DNA of 64,000 nt from Hymenopus coronatus (GCA_030762935.1 CM060884.1:78230696-78294695), one strand, 5' to 3'. Positions 28,480 through 40,371 are shown, counted from the first letter of the stretch. The notes: generated by a model not told the origin, from the sequence alone. Translations and numbers: made by a program.

Positions 28480-30320
28480 GTGCAAGAGTGTGTGTGTTTG
28501 TGTGGTTGTTTGTGTGTGTGTTTGTGTGGTTGTTTGTGTGTGTTTGTGTGTGTGTTTGTGTGTGTGTGTTTGTGTGTGTGTTTGTGTGTGTGTCTGTTTG
28601 TGTGTGTGTTTGTGTGTGTGTTTGTGTGTGTGTTTGTGTGTGTGTGTTTGTGTGTGTGTGTTTGTGTGGTTGTTTGTGTGTGTGTGTTTGTGTGTGTGTT
28701 TGTGTGTGTGTTTGTGTGTGTGTTTGTGTGTGTGTTTGTGTGGTTGTTTGTGTGTGTGTTTGTGTGTGTGTTTGTGTGTGTTTGTGTGTGTGTTTGTGTG
28801 GTTGTTTGTGTGTGTGTGTTTGTGTGGTTGTTTGTGTGTGTTTGTGTGTGTGTGTGTTTGTGTGGTTGTTTGTGTGTGTGTGTTTGTGTGGTTGTTTGTG
28901 TGTGTGTTTGTGTGTGTGTTTGTGTGTGTGTTTGTGTGGTTGTTTGTGTGTGTGTTTGTGTGTGTGTTTGTGTGTGTGTTTGTGTTTGTGTGGTTGTTTG
29001 TGTGTGTGTTTGTGTGTGTGTTTGAGTGTGTGTTTGTGTGTGTGTTTGTGTGTGTGTGTTTGTGTGTGTGTTTGTGTGTGTGTGTTTGTGTGTGTGTTTG
29101 TGTGTGTGTTTGTGTGTGTGTTTGTGTGGTTGTTTGTGTGTGTGTGTTTGTGTGGTTGCTTGTGTGTGTGTTTGTGTGTGTGTTTGTGTTTGTGTTTGTG
29201 TGGTTGTTTGTGTGTATGTTTGTGTGTGTGTTTGTGTGTGTTTGTGTGTGTGTGTTTGAGTGTGTGTTTGTGTGTGTGTGTTTGTGTGGTTGTTTGTGTG
29301 TGTGTGTTTGTGTGGTTGTTTGTGTGTGTGTTTGTGTGTGTGTTTGTGTGGTTGTTTGTGTGTGTGTGTTTGTGTGGTTGTTTGTGTGTGTGTTTGTGTG
29401 TGTGTTTGTGTGTGTTTGTGTGTGTGTTTGTGTGTGTGTGTTTGTGTGTGTGTCTGTTTGTGTGTGTGTTTGTGTGTGTGTTTGTGTGTGTTTGTGTGTC
29501 TGTTTGTGTAGGTGTGTTTGTGTGTGTGTTTGTGTGTGTGTCTGTTTGTGTGTGTGTGTTTGTGTGTCTGTTTGTGTGTGTGTTTGTGTGTGTGTCTGTT
29601 TGTGTGGGTGTGTTTGTGTGTGTCTGTTTGTGTGTGTTTGTGTGTGTGTTTGTGTGTGTGTTTGTGTGTGTGTGTTTGTGTGGTTGTTTGTGTGTGTGTT
29701 TGTGTGTGTTTGTGTGTGTGTTTGTGTGTGTGTTTGTGTGTGTGTCTGTTTGTGTGTGTTTGTGTGTGTGTGTGTTTGTGCGTCTGTTTGTGTGGGTGTG
29801 TTTGTGTGTGTGTCTGTTTGTGTGTGTGTGTTTGTGTGTCTGTTTGTGTGTGTGTTTGTGTGTCTGTTTGTGTGGGTGTGTTTGTGTGTGTCTGTTTGTG
29901 TGTGTTTGTGTGTGTTCGTGTGTGTCTGTTTGTGTGTGTTTGTGTGTGTGTCTGTTTGTGTGTATTTGTGTGTCTGTTTGTGTGTGTCTGTTTGTGTGTG
30001 TATGTGTGTGTGTCTGTTTGTGTATGTCTGTTTGTGTGTGTTTGTGTGTGTGTCTGTGTGTGTTTGTGTGTGTGTCTGTTTGTGTGGTTTTGTGTGTGTC
30101 TGTTTGTGTGTGTTTGTGTGTGTTTGTGTGTGTTTGTGTGTGTTTGTGTTTGTTTGTGTGTGTTTGTGTGTGTTTGTGTGTGTGTTTGTGTGTGTTTGTG
30201 TGTGTGTTTGTGTGTGTGTCTGTGTGTGTTTGTGTGTGTGTTTGTGTGTGTCTTTCTGTGTGTGTTTGTGTTTGTGTGTGTTTGTGTGTGTTTGTGTGTG
30301 TGTTTGTGTGTGTGTGTTTC
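28480..30320 (+). repeat. GT-rich array (GTGTGTGTTT-type), 1.84 kb
   Basis: Almost pure G/T on the plus strand. The motif is GTGTGTGTTT with GTGGTTGTTT and, towards the distal part, GTGTCTGTTT and GTGGGTGTGTTT variants, which are arranged in blocks and so show internal duplication. Very long ORFs (to 638 codons, both strands) are trivial results of stop-free repeat and encode only Cys/Val/Leu or Thr/His/Gln runs. Such tracts can adopt Z-like or triplex structure; nothing shows that they do here. Confidence 0.97.
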
Positions 30321-30362
30321 CAATTATGTATAGATCTTTAAAATAGATATTTTCAATTTAAG

Positions 30363-31160
30363 TATTACTTTCTCTACACGTACTATATACATAGTGCATA
30401 GAGAAGGTATTTATTGTATTGCACCCAAAATTAGACACCAACATTTTACCGGAAATACATGTTTTGGGTCCCCCTGAATCCAACAAAAGCATTTTTGAGA
30501 AAAAGGTCCGTGTGTGTGCGGGTGTGTCTGTGGACAGCATAGCTCACAAACGAAAAGTCTGTAAAATATCAAACTTGGTATTTAAGTTTAGTATCTTCCG
30601 GGGATGCGACACGAAGATTTTGAGAAATATCTCCCCACCCCTAACTACTCTTTACATGGAAAGAATTCGAAAATTTTTATTTTTTCAAAAATGGCTCTAA
30701 TGATTTTGATTAAAATATCGTATATTAAAGACATTTGCCTGAGAAATGAAATGTATATCTTGAGTTTTCTGGGAAGAGCCTCTGAAGATTACTTTAATCT
30801 GATTGAATTTTGCGGAATTTTGTATAACTGCAAAACCGTAAGAGATTGACGAAAACTTACCACACAAAAAATGTAGAAGACATTGAAACACACAATTTAT
30901 GTTATATACATTTTTGTCGTAGAGTTGGTCGTTTTTGAGATATTCCTTGTGTTTGGTTTCAGCTTTAAAAAACTTATACTTTTCTCATATAGGAATGAGT
31001 CAAATGCTGTGTATACAAAGAAACTTCAGTCACATGGCAACCAGCTTTTGACTATCACTTTAACCTATGGTACTCCCTTATTTCTTTTCTACTTACAAGA
31101 AACCAAGTAATAAGACCATTTCTGATAATTTTTTCTCGATTAGCATGAGTAAATTGTATT
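30363..31160 (+). repeat. Family A copy A14, lacking the last 50 bp
   Basis: Starts TATTACTTTCTCTACACGTA immediately after the GT array and ends within CTCGATTAGCATGAGTAAAT. The right terminal repeat is missing. Confidence 0.8.
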
Positions 31161-31547
31161 ATTGTAAAGTTAATAATAAATACTGGTAGTTTACAGAGTC
31201 TAAGCGAGTTACTTTTGTTTCGAGCTCGTCTTCATGCTGCGGGCCTTTGTCGCTATCCTGCCATCGACGACGTCCACAGCACAATGGCCGTCGAGAGCCC
31301 AGCTCCAGTTAAAACAGTTTTCGCCATCTGACAAGAGAGTTTGTCGATTCTCTTTTGTTCAGTCCACAAGATGATTACGCTGTTTTGTAGCCTAGCGACA
31401 GGCTTTTGTTCACCAGATGGAGTACAAGATGCTATCTGCTTCATATTTCGCAATACATGTATATTGACGTTTCCATGCGAACAACTCAGGTGAAAAGTGT
31501 TGCCAAATAAATCACCACTAATGTGAAATGTTGTTAGCAACAGTCAC
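31161..31547 (-). other. Unassigned CpG-rich segment with a 95-codon ORF
   Basis: The minus strand of 31,540-31,253 is open (MLTTFHISGDLFGNTFHLSC ... VLWTSSMAG, stop at 31,253). The segment is clearly less AT-rich than the family A copies on either side and is therefore a distinct insertion or host sequence. No motif, splice acceptor or poly(A) signal is evident, and I do not recognise the protein. Confidence 0.35.
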
Positions 31548-31597
31548 AGCTTTACTTTCTCTACCAAAAGGTTAATACCGAGATTTCTGTTATAAAA
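31548..31597 (+). repeat. Family A fragment A15, left end
   Basis: Only TTTACTTTCTCTACCAAAAG and ATACCGAGATTTCTGTTA remain, directly before a minus-oriented copy. Confidence 0.6.
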
Positions 31598-31598
31598 A

Positions 31599-32428
31599 TC
31601 TGATGTGTTACACTCGCATGACTTTCTCTAGCTGCTCTACAAACAAACTGCTTACAAAACATAATTCTTCTTTCAACACCATGCTAATCGAGATAAACAT
31701 TAGCAGCATTATGTTACTTCTTCCTTATAAGTAGGATGGAACTAAGGGATTGCACTAGGCTAAAGTGATAGTCAAATGTTTTAAAAGCATTGCAAATCGC
31801 TTCTTTGCTTGGCCAGAAGTAGAACAAAAGAAAAACGGACACTTCCGTCTGAGAAAAGTATAAGTATTTCACGATTGAAACTAATAACAAGGAATACCTC
31901 GAAAACGGTAAGTTCCACGAAAAAAGTGTATATGACATAACTTGTGTATTTTAAGATATCTACTTTTATTGTGTAGTAAGATGTTGTTTATCTATTACGG
32001 TTAACCAGTTTGCAAATTAAGCAAAATTCATCCAAAATAAACAGGTCTTTAGAAGCTATTCCCAGAAAATTAAAGATAAACATTTTAATATGTGCTATTT
32101 TAATCAAAATCATTGAGCCATTTTTAAGAAAAACAAAATTTTCGAAAATGTTTCCATGTAAAGGGTAGTTAGGGGAGAGAGCATTTTTTTGAATATCTTC
32201 GTGTCGCATCCTTGGAAGATAACGAAATTAAATACCAAATGTGATATTTTACCCAATTTTCGTTTTTTACTTATCGTGGCACCTGTTTCTGAAAATGCTT
32301 TTTTTGCATTCAGGGGGTCCTAAAACCTGCATTTGCAGTAAAATCTCGACATCGAATTGTTCGGTGGAATACAATACCTACTTCTCTATCCCTATGTACA
32401 TTGTACATGCGGGGCTAGAGAAAGTAAA
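31599..32428 (-). repeat. Family A copy A16, full length
   Basis: Starts CTGATGTGTTACACTCGCAT and ends GCGGGGCTAGAGAAAGTAAA. Near its right end it has CTCTAGCTGCTCTACAAACA. That identifies the origin of the unit in the 42-45 kb array. Confidence 0.85.
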
Positions 32429-32429
32429 G

Positions 32430-33180
32430 ATCTGATGGGTTCCATTCACATCACTTTCTCTACATATCTGCTACAAATTATTGTTAAAAAGCTAATGTTT
32501 CTATTTACTTAATGTAATCGAAAAAAAATTAGCAGAAATAATCTTATTACTTGCTTCCTTGTAAGTAGAAGCAAAATAAGGGAGTAACATAGTTAAATTG
32601 ATAGTCAAAAGCTGGTTGCCATGTAACTGAAGTTCCTTTGTTTGTATGGACAGCAGTTAACAAATTCCTGTATGAGAAAAGTGTAAGTTTTAAAGCTGAA
32701 ACCAAAAACAAGGAATATCTAAAACACGATCAACTCAAAGAAAATATATATAACATAAATTGTGTGTTTTAATGTGCTCTACAGTTTTGGTGTAGTAAGT
32801 TTTTGTCTATCTCTTACGGTTTAGCAGTTATGAAAAATTCCGTAAAATTCATCCAGAATAAAGTAGTCTTCAGAGGGTATTCCCAGAAAACTCAAGATAT
32901 ACATTTTATTTGTCAGGTAAATATCTTTAATATACGATATTTTAATCGAAATTGTTACAACCATTTTTGAGAAAATCAAAAATTTCAAAAAAGTTCCATG
33001 TAAAGGGTAGTTGGGGTGCGGGGATTTTCTTGAAAATCTTCGTGTCGCATCCTTGCAAGACACCTAACTCAAATACCAAGTTTGGTATTTAACGGTCTTT
33101 TCGTTTTTGAGCTATGCTGTCCACAGACACACTACACAACGGACCTTTTTCCAGAAATGCTTTTTTTGGACTCAGGGAGT
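32430..33180 (-). repeat. Family A copy A17, left end missing
   Basis: Head-to-tail with A16: the join reads GAAAGTAAAGATCTGATGGG. It is cut in the TTTTTGGACTCAGGGAG block, where GTAGAGAAAGTGATGTGAAT, the right-end signature of a + copy, is fused on at 33,179-33,200. Confidence 0.8.
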
Positions 33181-33200
33181 AGAGAAAGTGATGTGAATAA

Positions 33201-33720
33201 AATAGATTACACTTTTTGCTTTATTTTAAAGAGTTGTGGTCCATCTCCACAGATGCAGCATGACTGTAAGAGCGAGTGTTGGAAGTCGTGTGAATGTAGA
33301 TATCCAATTCAACTTTTCGAGCGCAACCAATCGCCGTGTGTGTGAAACGAGAATGAAAACTGTTGCTACTCAACAAAAAACAATAACGAATGCAATGGAC
33401 AGCTTTAACTGTTTTTTGAGAATCACATTTTTATATCAAATCAGTTGAACCTGTTTATTTTTTGAAAACTCTAAATAAAAACTTATCAATTAAACTGCGC
33501 TTTTTTTAAACGGTATGCCAAATATTTCGTGTTTGTTGGGTATCTCTGTGTGATTGATTTGCCCTGAAAAACAGCTTCTGTAGTGTAGATTAGTGTTCCT
33601 TGATCTTCTAGTGTACGACCCAACAAGGTGCCGCATTCCGTGGGTCCCGTTCTCCCTTACATGGGTAGTGCATTATCGTATCTACAAATTTCACTGAAAA
33701 CACTGTATAAGGTAATGCCA
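33201..33720. other. Unassigned spacer
   Basis: No gene or repeat recognised. Two overlapping plus-strand ORFs (33,082-33,448) start in family A sequence and have no support. Confidence 0.4.
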
Positions 33721-33832
33721 CGTGTTCCATTCACATGACTGTAACAAATACTGTTAAAAACATGTAGATCGGTATTGAATTTTTGGATGCAATAAATTAA
33801 TTTCTCTACACACTATGTATATAGTACGTAAG
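33721..33832 (-). repeat. Family A deletion derivative A18, about 0.11 kb
   Basis: Both ends are kept (GTGTTCCATTCACATGACTG at one side, CACTATGTATATAGTACGTA at the other) while about 0.7 kb of the middle is gone, with only the ATTGAATTTTTGGATGCAAT block left. Such miniature copies are typical of cut-and-paste families. Confidence 0.7.
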
Positions 33833-33884
33833 GAAAAAGATCGAAAAGATTAATCTACATAAAGTTTTTTTAAAATAAGATCCG

Positions 33885-34165
33885 CGCTTGTGTGTGTGTG
33901 TGTGTTTGTGTGCTTATATGTAATGTGTTTAGTGTGTGTTTGTATGTTTGTTGTTATATATGTGGGTCTTTGTACGTTGGTGTGTATGTGTTTATATGTT
34001 TGTTAGTATATATGTATACATATATGAGTGTTTGAGTGTGTTTGTTGTTATATATGTGGGTCTTTGTACGTTGGTGTGTATGTGTTTATATGTTTGTTAG
34101 TATATATGTATACATATATGAGTGTTTGAGTGTGTTTGTATGTCTGTGTGTATGTGTTTTCTCAA
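33885..34165 (+). repeat. TG-rich tract with a 94-bp duplication
   Basis: A block starting TTGTTATATATGTGGGTCTT is present twice, with the second copy 94 bp after the first (about 33,949 and 34,043), within TG-rich sequence that also contains TATATGTATACATATATG palindromes. Confidence 0.9.
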
Positions 34166-34428
34166 GATTTAGAGCTGTAAGTAAGGGTTTTGCTGGTAGT
34201 GGAATGTTCTCTCAGACTTGAAGTTGTGGTCATAGATGGTAGATGGCATTGCGGTAGGTTACGCCGCCGCAAAGCTTTCAACTAAAATGAGGGTGGAGTG
34301 GTCAGCTTCTCTCTCTCTGTACATGAGCGTATCACAACCTATGGTTTAATGCAAGGAAGTGGTTGTAGTCAAGTATACAAATGTAGCAATCACTTTAAAC
34401 TTTATTACTTTATATAGCAGCGAAAAAA
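34166..34428. other. Short unassigned spacer
   Basis: Nothing recognised. Confidence 0.4.
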
Positions 34429-35166
34429 GCTGATGTGTTCCATTCACATCACTTTCTCTTCATCTCTGCAACAAACTATTGTTAAAAAGTTTTTCCTTTT
34501 ATTTACGTCATGCTAATCCAGAAACAAGAAGCACAAATAATCTTATTACTTGCTTTCTTGTAAATAGAAGCGAAATAAGGGAGTACCATAGGTTAAAGTG
34601 ATAGTCAAAAGCTGGTTGCTATGTGACTGGACAGCAGTTAACAAATTCCTGTGTGAAAAAAGTTTAAGTTTTTAATGCTGACATCAAAAACAAGGAATAT
34701 CTCAAAAACGATCAACTCCACAAATAAAATGTATATAACATAAATTGTGTGCTTTAATGTGCTCTACATTTTTTGAGGTAAAATTTTGTCCACTCTGACG
34801 GTTTAGCAGTTATGCAAAATTCGGTAAAATTCATCCAGAATAAAGTAGTCTTCAGAGACTATTCCCTGAAAATTCAAGATATACATTTTATATGTCAGGT
34901 AAATATCTTTAATATACGTCATTTTAATCAAAATCGTTAGACATTTTTGAAAAAATCAAAATTTTCGAAAAAAGTTCCATGTAAGGGATAATTTGGGGTG
35001 GGGGGATTTTCTTGAAAATATTCGCGTCACATCCTTACAGGACACCAAGCTTAAACGGAATTTGGCATTTAACGGTCTTTTTGTTCTTGAATTTGGTGCC
35101 CACAGACGCACATACACACACAGACAGACAGATACACGCTCGAACATTGTTCTAAAACTGTTTTTT
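34429..35166 (-). repeat. Family A copy A19
   Basis: Right end CTGATGTGTTCCATTCACAT; it runs to GAACATTGTTCTAAAACTG, losing the left terminal part. A + copy begins at the breakpoint. Confidence 0.8.
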
Positions 35167-35885
35167 TTTTCTCTACACGTACTATGTACATAGACAAAGT
35201 ATTATATGCTACCCAAAAATGCGATACTTAGATTTCACCGGAAATACATGTTTTGGGTTCCCCTGAATCCAAAATAAGCATTTTCAGAAAAAGGTCCGTG
35301 TGTGCGTATGTGTCTGTGTACAGCATAGCTCAAAAACGAAAAGTCTGTTAAAAACGAAATTTGGTATTTAAGTTTGTTAAGTTCCAAGGATGTCACACGA
35401 AGATTTTCAAGAAAATCCCCCCACCCCATCTACCCTTAATTTCGAACTTTTTTCCAACCTTAAAACGTTGTATATTAAAGCTATTTACCTGACAAATAAA
35501 ATGTATAGCTTGAATTTTCTGGTAATAGCCTCTAGACTACTTGATTCTGGATGACTTTTACGGAATTTTGCTTAGCTGCTAAACCGTAAGAGATGGACAA
35601 AAACTTACCTCACAAAAATGTAGAGCAGGTTAAACACACAATTTATGTAATATACATTTTTTTCGTGGAGCTGTTCGTTTTTGAGATATTCTTTGTTTTT
35701 GGTTTCAGCTTTAAAAAACTTATACTTTTCTTATACATGAATTTGTCAACTCCTGTCCATACAAACAAAGGAACTATTTCTGTCATTTTTTCTCGATTAA
35801 CATGAAGTAGACAGAAGCATAAGCTTTTTAACAGTAATTTGTTAGAGAGATGTAGAGAAACTCATGTGAATAGAACACATCAGAA
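35167..35885 (+). repeat. Family A copy A20
   Basis: Starts TTTCTCTACACGTACTATGT and ends GTAGAGAAACTCATGTGAAT. Two internal deletions make it about 0.1 kb shorter than the reference: one around CGAAAATTTTGATTTTCTC, the other in the TTCAGTCACATAGCAACC block. Confidence 0.85.
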
Positions 35886-35931
35886 AGCTTGTTCTCCAAG
35901 AGAGCCAATAACTAAATTAATTTATTAAAAT

Positions 35932-36155
35932 TCATAAAACATTATCATTTCCCACAGGCGTCAACTCTAAGTTGATAGCATTTTCATTGCGTTCCTCATA
36001 TTCACACTCCAGCAATTTTGTTAATCTACTTGGAGGTTTATCAGCAAATTCAATATTCTCTGCCACAGAGAAATTCTTTGTCCCGAGGGATGCGCCTTGT
36101 GTCATCATTGGACAATAACATTCTCCAGTTTTGTTGGCAACAATGTTTTCCACTG
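35932..36155 (-). CDS. Second candidate terminal exon, protein unknown
   Basis: The minus strand from 36,153 is open: VENIVANKTGECYCPMMTQG, ASLGTKNFSVAENIEFADKP, PSRLTKLLECEYEERNENAI and NLELTPVGNDNVL, then TGA at 35,934-35,932. The sequence before it, CGTTTCTTTCGTCAG, is an acceptor-like pyrimidine tract with AG. AATAAA follows the stop at 35,926-35,921. The residue mix is protein-like and hydrophilic. As with 27,243-27,539, no other exon is found and the family is unknown. Chance is a real alternative for only 74 codons. Confidence 0.35.
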
Positions 36156-36250
36156 CTGACGAAAGAAACGTGTTTAAATACGGTTTGGTATAACGGTGAC
36201 GTTTACAGTATCATTGTGTATAGTTTGTTAGTTGCTATCTTTTAAGGATT

Positions 36251-39200
36251 CTGTTGTCACGTGGGAGAGTATAATTAGTCAGTCTGGAAGTCTAATCTCT
36301 TTATTCTGTTGTCACGTGGGAGAGTATAATTAGTCAGTCTGGAAGTCTAATCTCTTTATTCTGTTGTCACGTGGGAGAGTATAATTAGTCAGTCTGGAAG
36401 TCTAATCTCTTTATTCTGTTGTCACGTGGGGGAGTATAATTGTCAGTCTGGAAGTCTAATCTCTTTATTCTGTTGTCACGTGGGAGAGTATAATTGTCAG
36501 TCTGGAAGTCTAATCTCTTTATTCTGTTGTCACGTGGGGGAGTATAATTGTCAGTCTGGAAGTCTAATCTCTTTATTCTGTTGTCACGTGGGAGAGTATA
36601 ATTAGTCAGTCTGGAAGTCTAATCTCTTTATTCTGTTGTCACGTGGGGGAGTATAATTGTCAGTCTGGAAGTCTAATTAATCTCTTTATTCTGTTGTCAC
36701 GTGGGGGAGTATAATTAGTCAGTCTGGAAGTCTAATCTCTTTATTCTGTTGTCACGTGGGGGAGTATAATTGTCAGTCTGGAAGTCTAATCTCTTTATTC
36801 TGTTGTCACGTGGGGGAGTATAATTAGTCAGTCTGGAAGTCTAATCTCTTTATTCTGTTGTCACGTGGGAGAGTATAATTAGTCAGTCTGGAAGTCTAAT
36901 CTCTTTATTCTGTTGTCACGTGGGGGAGTATAATTGTCAGTCTGGAAGTCTAATTAATCTCTTTATTCTGTTGTCACGTGGGGGAGTATAATTAGTCAGT
37001 CTGGAAGTCTAATCTCTTTATTCTGTTGTCACGTGGGGGAGTATAATTGTCAGTCTGGAAGTCTAATCTCTTTATTCTGTTGTCACGTGGGGGAGTATAA
37101 TTGTCAGTCTGGAAGTCTAATCTCTTTATTCTGTTGTCACGTGGGGGAGTATAATTAGTCAGTCTGGAAGTCTAATCTATTTATTCTGTTGTCACGTGGG
37201 AGAGTATAATTGTCAGTCTGGAAGTCTAATATCTTTATTCTGTTGTCACGTGGGAGAGTATAATTAGTCAGTCTGGAAGTCTAATCTCTTTATTCTGTTG
37301 TCACGTGGGGGAGTATAATTAGTCAGTCTGGAAGTCTAATCTCTTTATTCTGTTGTCACGTGGGGGAGTATAATTAGTCAGTCTGGAAGTCTAATCTATT
37401 TATTCTGTTGTCACGTGGGGGAGTATAATTGTCAGTCTGGAAGTCTAATCTCTTTATTCTGTTGTCACGTGGGGGAGTATAATTGTCAGTCTGGAAGTCT
37501 AATATCTTTATTCTGTTGTCACGTGGGAGAGTATAATTGTCAGTCTGGAAGTCTAATCTCTTTATTCTGTTGTCACGTGGGGGAGTATAATTGTCAGTCT
37601 GGAAGTCTAATCTCTTTATTCTGTTGTCACGTGGGGGAGTATAATTGTCAGTCTGGAAGTCTAATCTATTTATTCTGTTGTCACGTGGGGGAGTATAATT
37701 AGTCAGTCTGGAAGTCTAATCTCTTTATTCTGTTGTCACGTGGGAGAGTATAATTGTCAGTCTGGAAGTCTAATCTCTTTATTCTGTTGTCACGTGGGGG
37801 AGTATAATTGTCAGTCTGGAAGTCTAATCTCTTTATTCTGTTGTCACGTGGGGGAGTATAATTGTCAGTCTGGAAGTCTAATATCTTTATTCTGTTGTCA
37901 CGTGGGAGAGTATAATTGTCAGTCTGGAAGTCTAATCTCTTTATTCTGTTGTCACGTGGGGGAGTATAATTGTCAGTCTGGAAGTCTAATCTCTTTATTC
38001 TGTTGTCACGTGGGGGAGTATAATTGTCAGTCTGGAAGTCTAATCTATTTATTCTGTTGTCACGTGGGGGAGTATAATTGTCAGTCTGGAAGTCTAATCT
38101 ATTTATTCTGTTGTCACGTGGGGGAGTATAATTGTCAGTCTGGAAGTCTAATATCTTTATTCTGTTGTCACGTGGGGGAGTATAATTAGTCAGTCTGGAA
38201 GTCTAATCTCTTTATTCTGTTGTCACGTGGGGGAGTATAATTGTCAGTCTGGAAGTCTAATCTCTTTATTCTGTTGTCACGTGGGGGAGTATAATTAGTC
38301 AGTCTGGAAGTCTAATCTCTTTATTCTGTTGTCACGTGGGGGAGTATAATTAGTCAGTCTGGAAGTCTAATCTCTTTATTCTGTTGTCACGTGGGGGAGT
38401 ATAATTAGTCAGTCTGGAAGTCTAATCTCTTTATTCTGTTGTCACGTGGGGGAGTATAATTAGTCAGTCTGGAAGTCTAATCTCTTTATTCTGTTGTCAC
38501 GTGGGGGAGTATAATTAGTCAGTCTGGAAGTCTAATCTCTTTATTCTGTTGTCACGTGGGGGAGTATAATTAGTCAGTCTGGAAGTCTAATCTCTTTATT
38601 CTGTTGTCACGTGGGGGAGTATAATTAGTCAGTCTGGAAGTCTAATCTCTTTATTCTGTTGTCACGTGGGGGAGTATAATTAGTCAGTCTGGAAGTCTAA
38701 TCTCTTTATTCTGTTGTCACGTGGGGGAGTATAATTGTCAGTCTGGAAGTCTAATCTCTTTATTCTGTTGTCACGTGGGGGAGTATAATTAGTCAGTCTG
38801 GAAGTCTAATTAATCTCTTTATTCTGTTGTCACGTGGGGGAGTATAATTGTCAGTCTGGAAGTCTAATCTCTTTATTCTGTTGTCACGTGGGGGAGTATA
38901 ATTAGTCAGTCTGGAAGTCTAATTAATCTCTTTATTCTGTTGTCACGTGGGGGAGTATAATTGTCAGTCTGGAAGTCTAATCTCTTTATTCTGTTGTCAC
39001 GTGGGGGAGTATAATTAGTCAGTCTGGAAGTCTAATTAATCTCTTTATTCTGTTGTCACGTGGGGGAGTATAATTAGTCAGTCTGGAAGTCTAATCTCTT
39101 TATTCTGTTGTCACGTGGGGGAGTATAATTAGTCAGTCTGGAAGTCTAATCTCTTTATTCTGTTGTCACGTGGGGGAGTATAATTGTCAGTCTGGAAGTC

Positions 39201-39439
39201 TAATCTCTTTATTCTGTTGTCACGTGGGAGAGTATAATTAGTCAGTCTGGAAGTCTAATCTCTTTATTCTGTTGTCACGTGGGGGAGTATAATTGTCAGT
39301 CTGGAAGTCTAATTAATCTCTTTATTCTGTTGTCACGTGGGGGAGTATAATTAGTCAGTCTGGAAGTCTAATCTCTTTATTCTGTTGTCACGTGGGGGAG
39401 TATAATTAGTCAGTCTGGAAGTCTAATCTCTTTATTCTG
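36251..39439 (+). repeat. 54/55-bp minisatellite, nearly 60 units
   Basis: The unit begins CTGTTGTCACGTGGGGGAGT and ends CTAATCTCTTTATT. Three independent variants define unit types: ATTAGTCAG (55 bp) or ATTGTCAG (54 bp); GGGGGAG or GGGAGAG; and CTAATTAATCTC (adds 4 bp). Units of one type cluster, for example a run of eight consecutive ATTAGTCAG/GGGGGAG units at about 38,280-38,700, showing block amplification. ORFs of 95 and 149 codons arise only where 54-bp units follow each other. Confidence 0.97.
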
Positions 39440-39995
39440 CACCACTTTCTCCACGACAGTTAGATAAGTTAAGCGTCCCATCCTGTTTCATCATCTGTAG
39501 TCAGGTGGGAGAGTATATTTAGTCTGGAAGTCTAATCTCTTTATACTACACCACTTTCTCCACGACAGTTAGATAAGTTAAGCGTCCCATCCTGTTTCAT
39601 CATCTGTAGTCAGGTGGGAGAGTATATTTAGTCTGGAAGTCTAATCTCTTTATACTACACCACTTTCTCCACGACAGTTAGATAAGTTAAGGGTCCCATC
39701 CTGTTTCACCATCTGTAGTCAGGTGGGAGAGTATAGTCAGTCAGTCTGGAAATCTAATCTCTTTATACTGCACCACTTTCTCCACGACAGTTAGATAAGT
39801 TAAGGGTCCCATCCTGTTTCACCATCTGTAGTCAGGTGGGGAAATACAGTAACATTTGAGGTCTCGTCCCTTTACAGCATACTACTTTACTCTAGAGCAA
39901 GCACACGGTCTTAGACTGACATTCAGGCTAGCAGCTTTTACCGTCGCTTTTCAGATGGGGGAATGCAGTTAGTCTTCGAGGTCTCATCCGCTTTA
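39440..39995 (+). repeat. 109-113-bp units, probable ancestral form of the 55-bp array
   Basis: Four units start CACCACTTTCTCCACGACAG at 39,440, 39,549, 39,658 and 39,771. Each contains the short unit (GTCAGGTGGGAGAGTATA ... GTCTGGAAGTCTAATCTC) plus about 55 bp absent from it. Two decayed units follow (about 39,879 and 39,950). The short unit can be derived from this one by a deletion between TTTAT and GTCACGTGGG. Confidence 0.9.
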
Positions 39996-40370
39996 AGAAC
40001 TAAATAACGTTATCTAGTGTTGCTATTTTGTGATTTACTGTTGTTTTGAGATACAAGTTTCAGTGGTGATATTAAACATTTTCGTTTTCCTTTACACCTA
40101 GACAATACAATCTACATATCTCGTCCATGCCAGCGTTTCTTGTTTTTTTTTTCTTTTCCCTCTGGATTTATAATTCTCAAAATGAAATGGTAGTCTCTAT
40201 ATCCATTCTTTGCACACGCTTATTTACTTGTTTTTAAATTCTTATATTTTCAACCAACATAAATTTGATTAGAGGACATTCCCGAGCTACGACCTTTTTA
40301 TGTTTTTAAATTATCATTCGCTTAGAAATGCATCCAAGAAATACGTATTCAAAACAGATTCTACAATCTC
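39996..40370. other. Unassigned spacer
   Basis: AT-rich; nothing recognised. Confidence 0.4.
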
Positions 40371-40371
40371 T

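Noticed and set aside
28407..30346. ORFs of up to 638 codons on both strands in the GT-rich tract
   Set aside because: They are simple-sequence read-through (Cys/Val/Leu or Thr/His/Gln only), open in several frames at once, and have no start context or domain.
37415..38189. 95- and 149-codon repetitive ORFs in the 54/55-bp array
   Set aside because: They exist only where 54-bp (18-codon) units follow each other and break at every 55-bp unit, so the frame is not maintained.
36251..39439. CACGTG-type E-box cluster as an enhancer
   Set aside because: The motif recurs only because it is part of the satellite unit; nothing indicates regulatory use.
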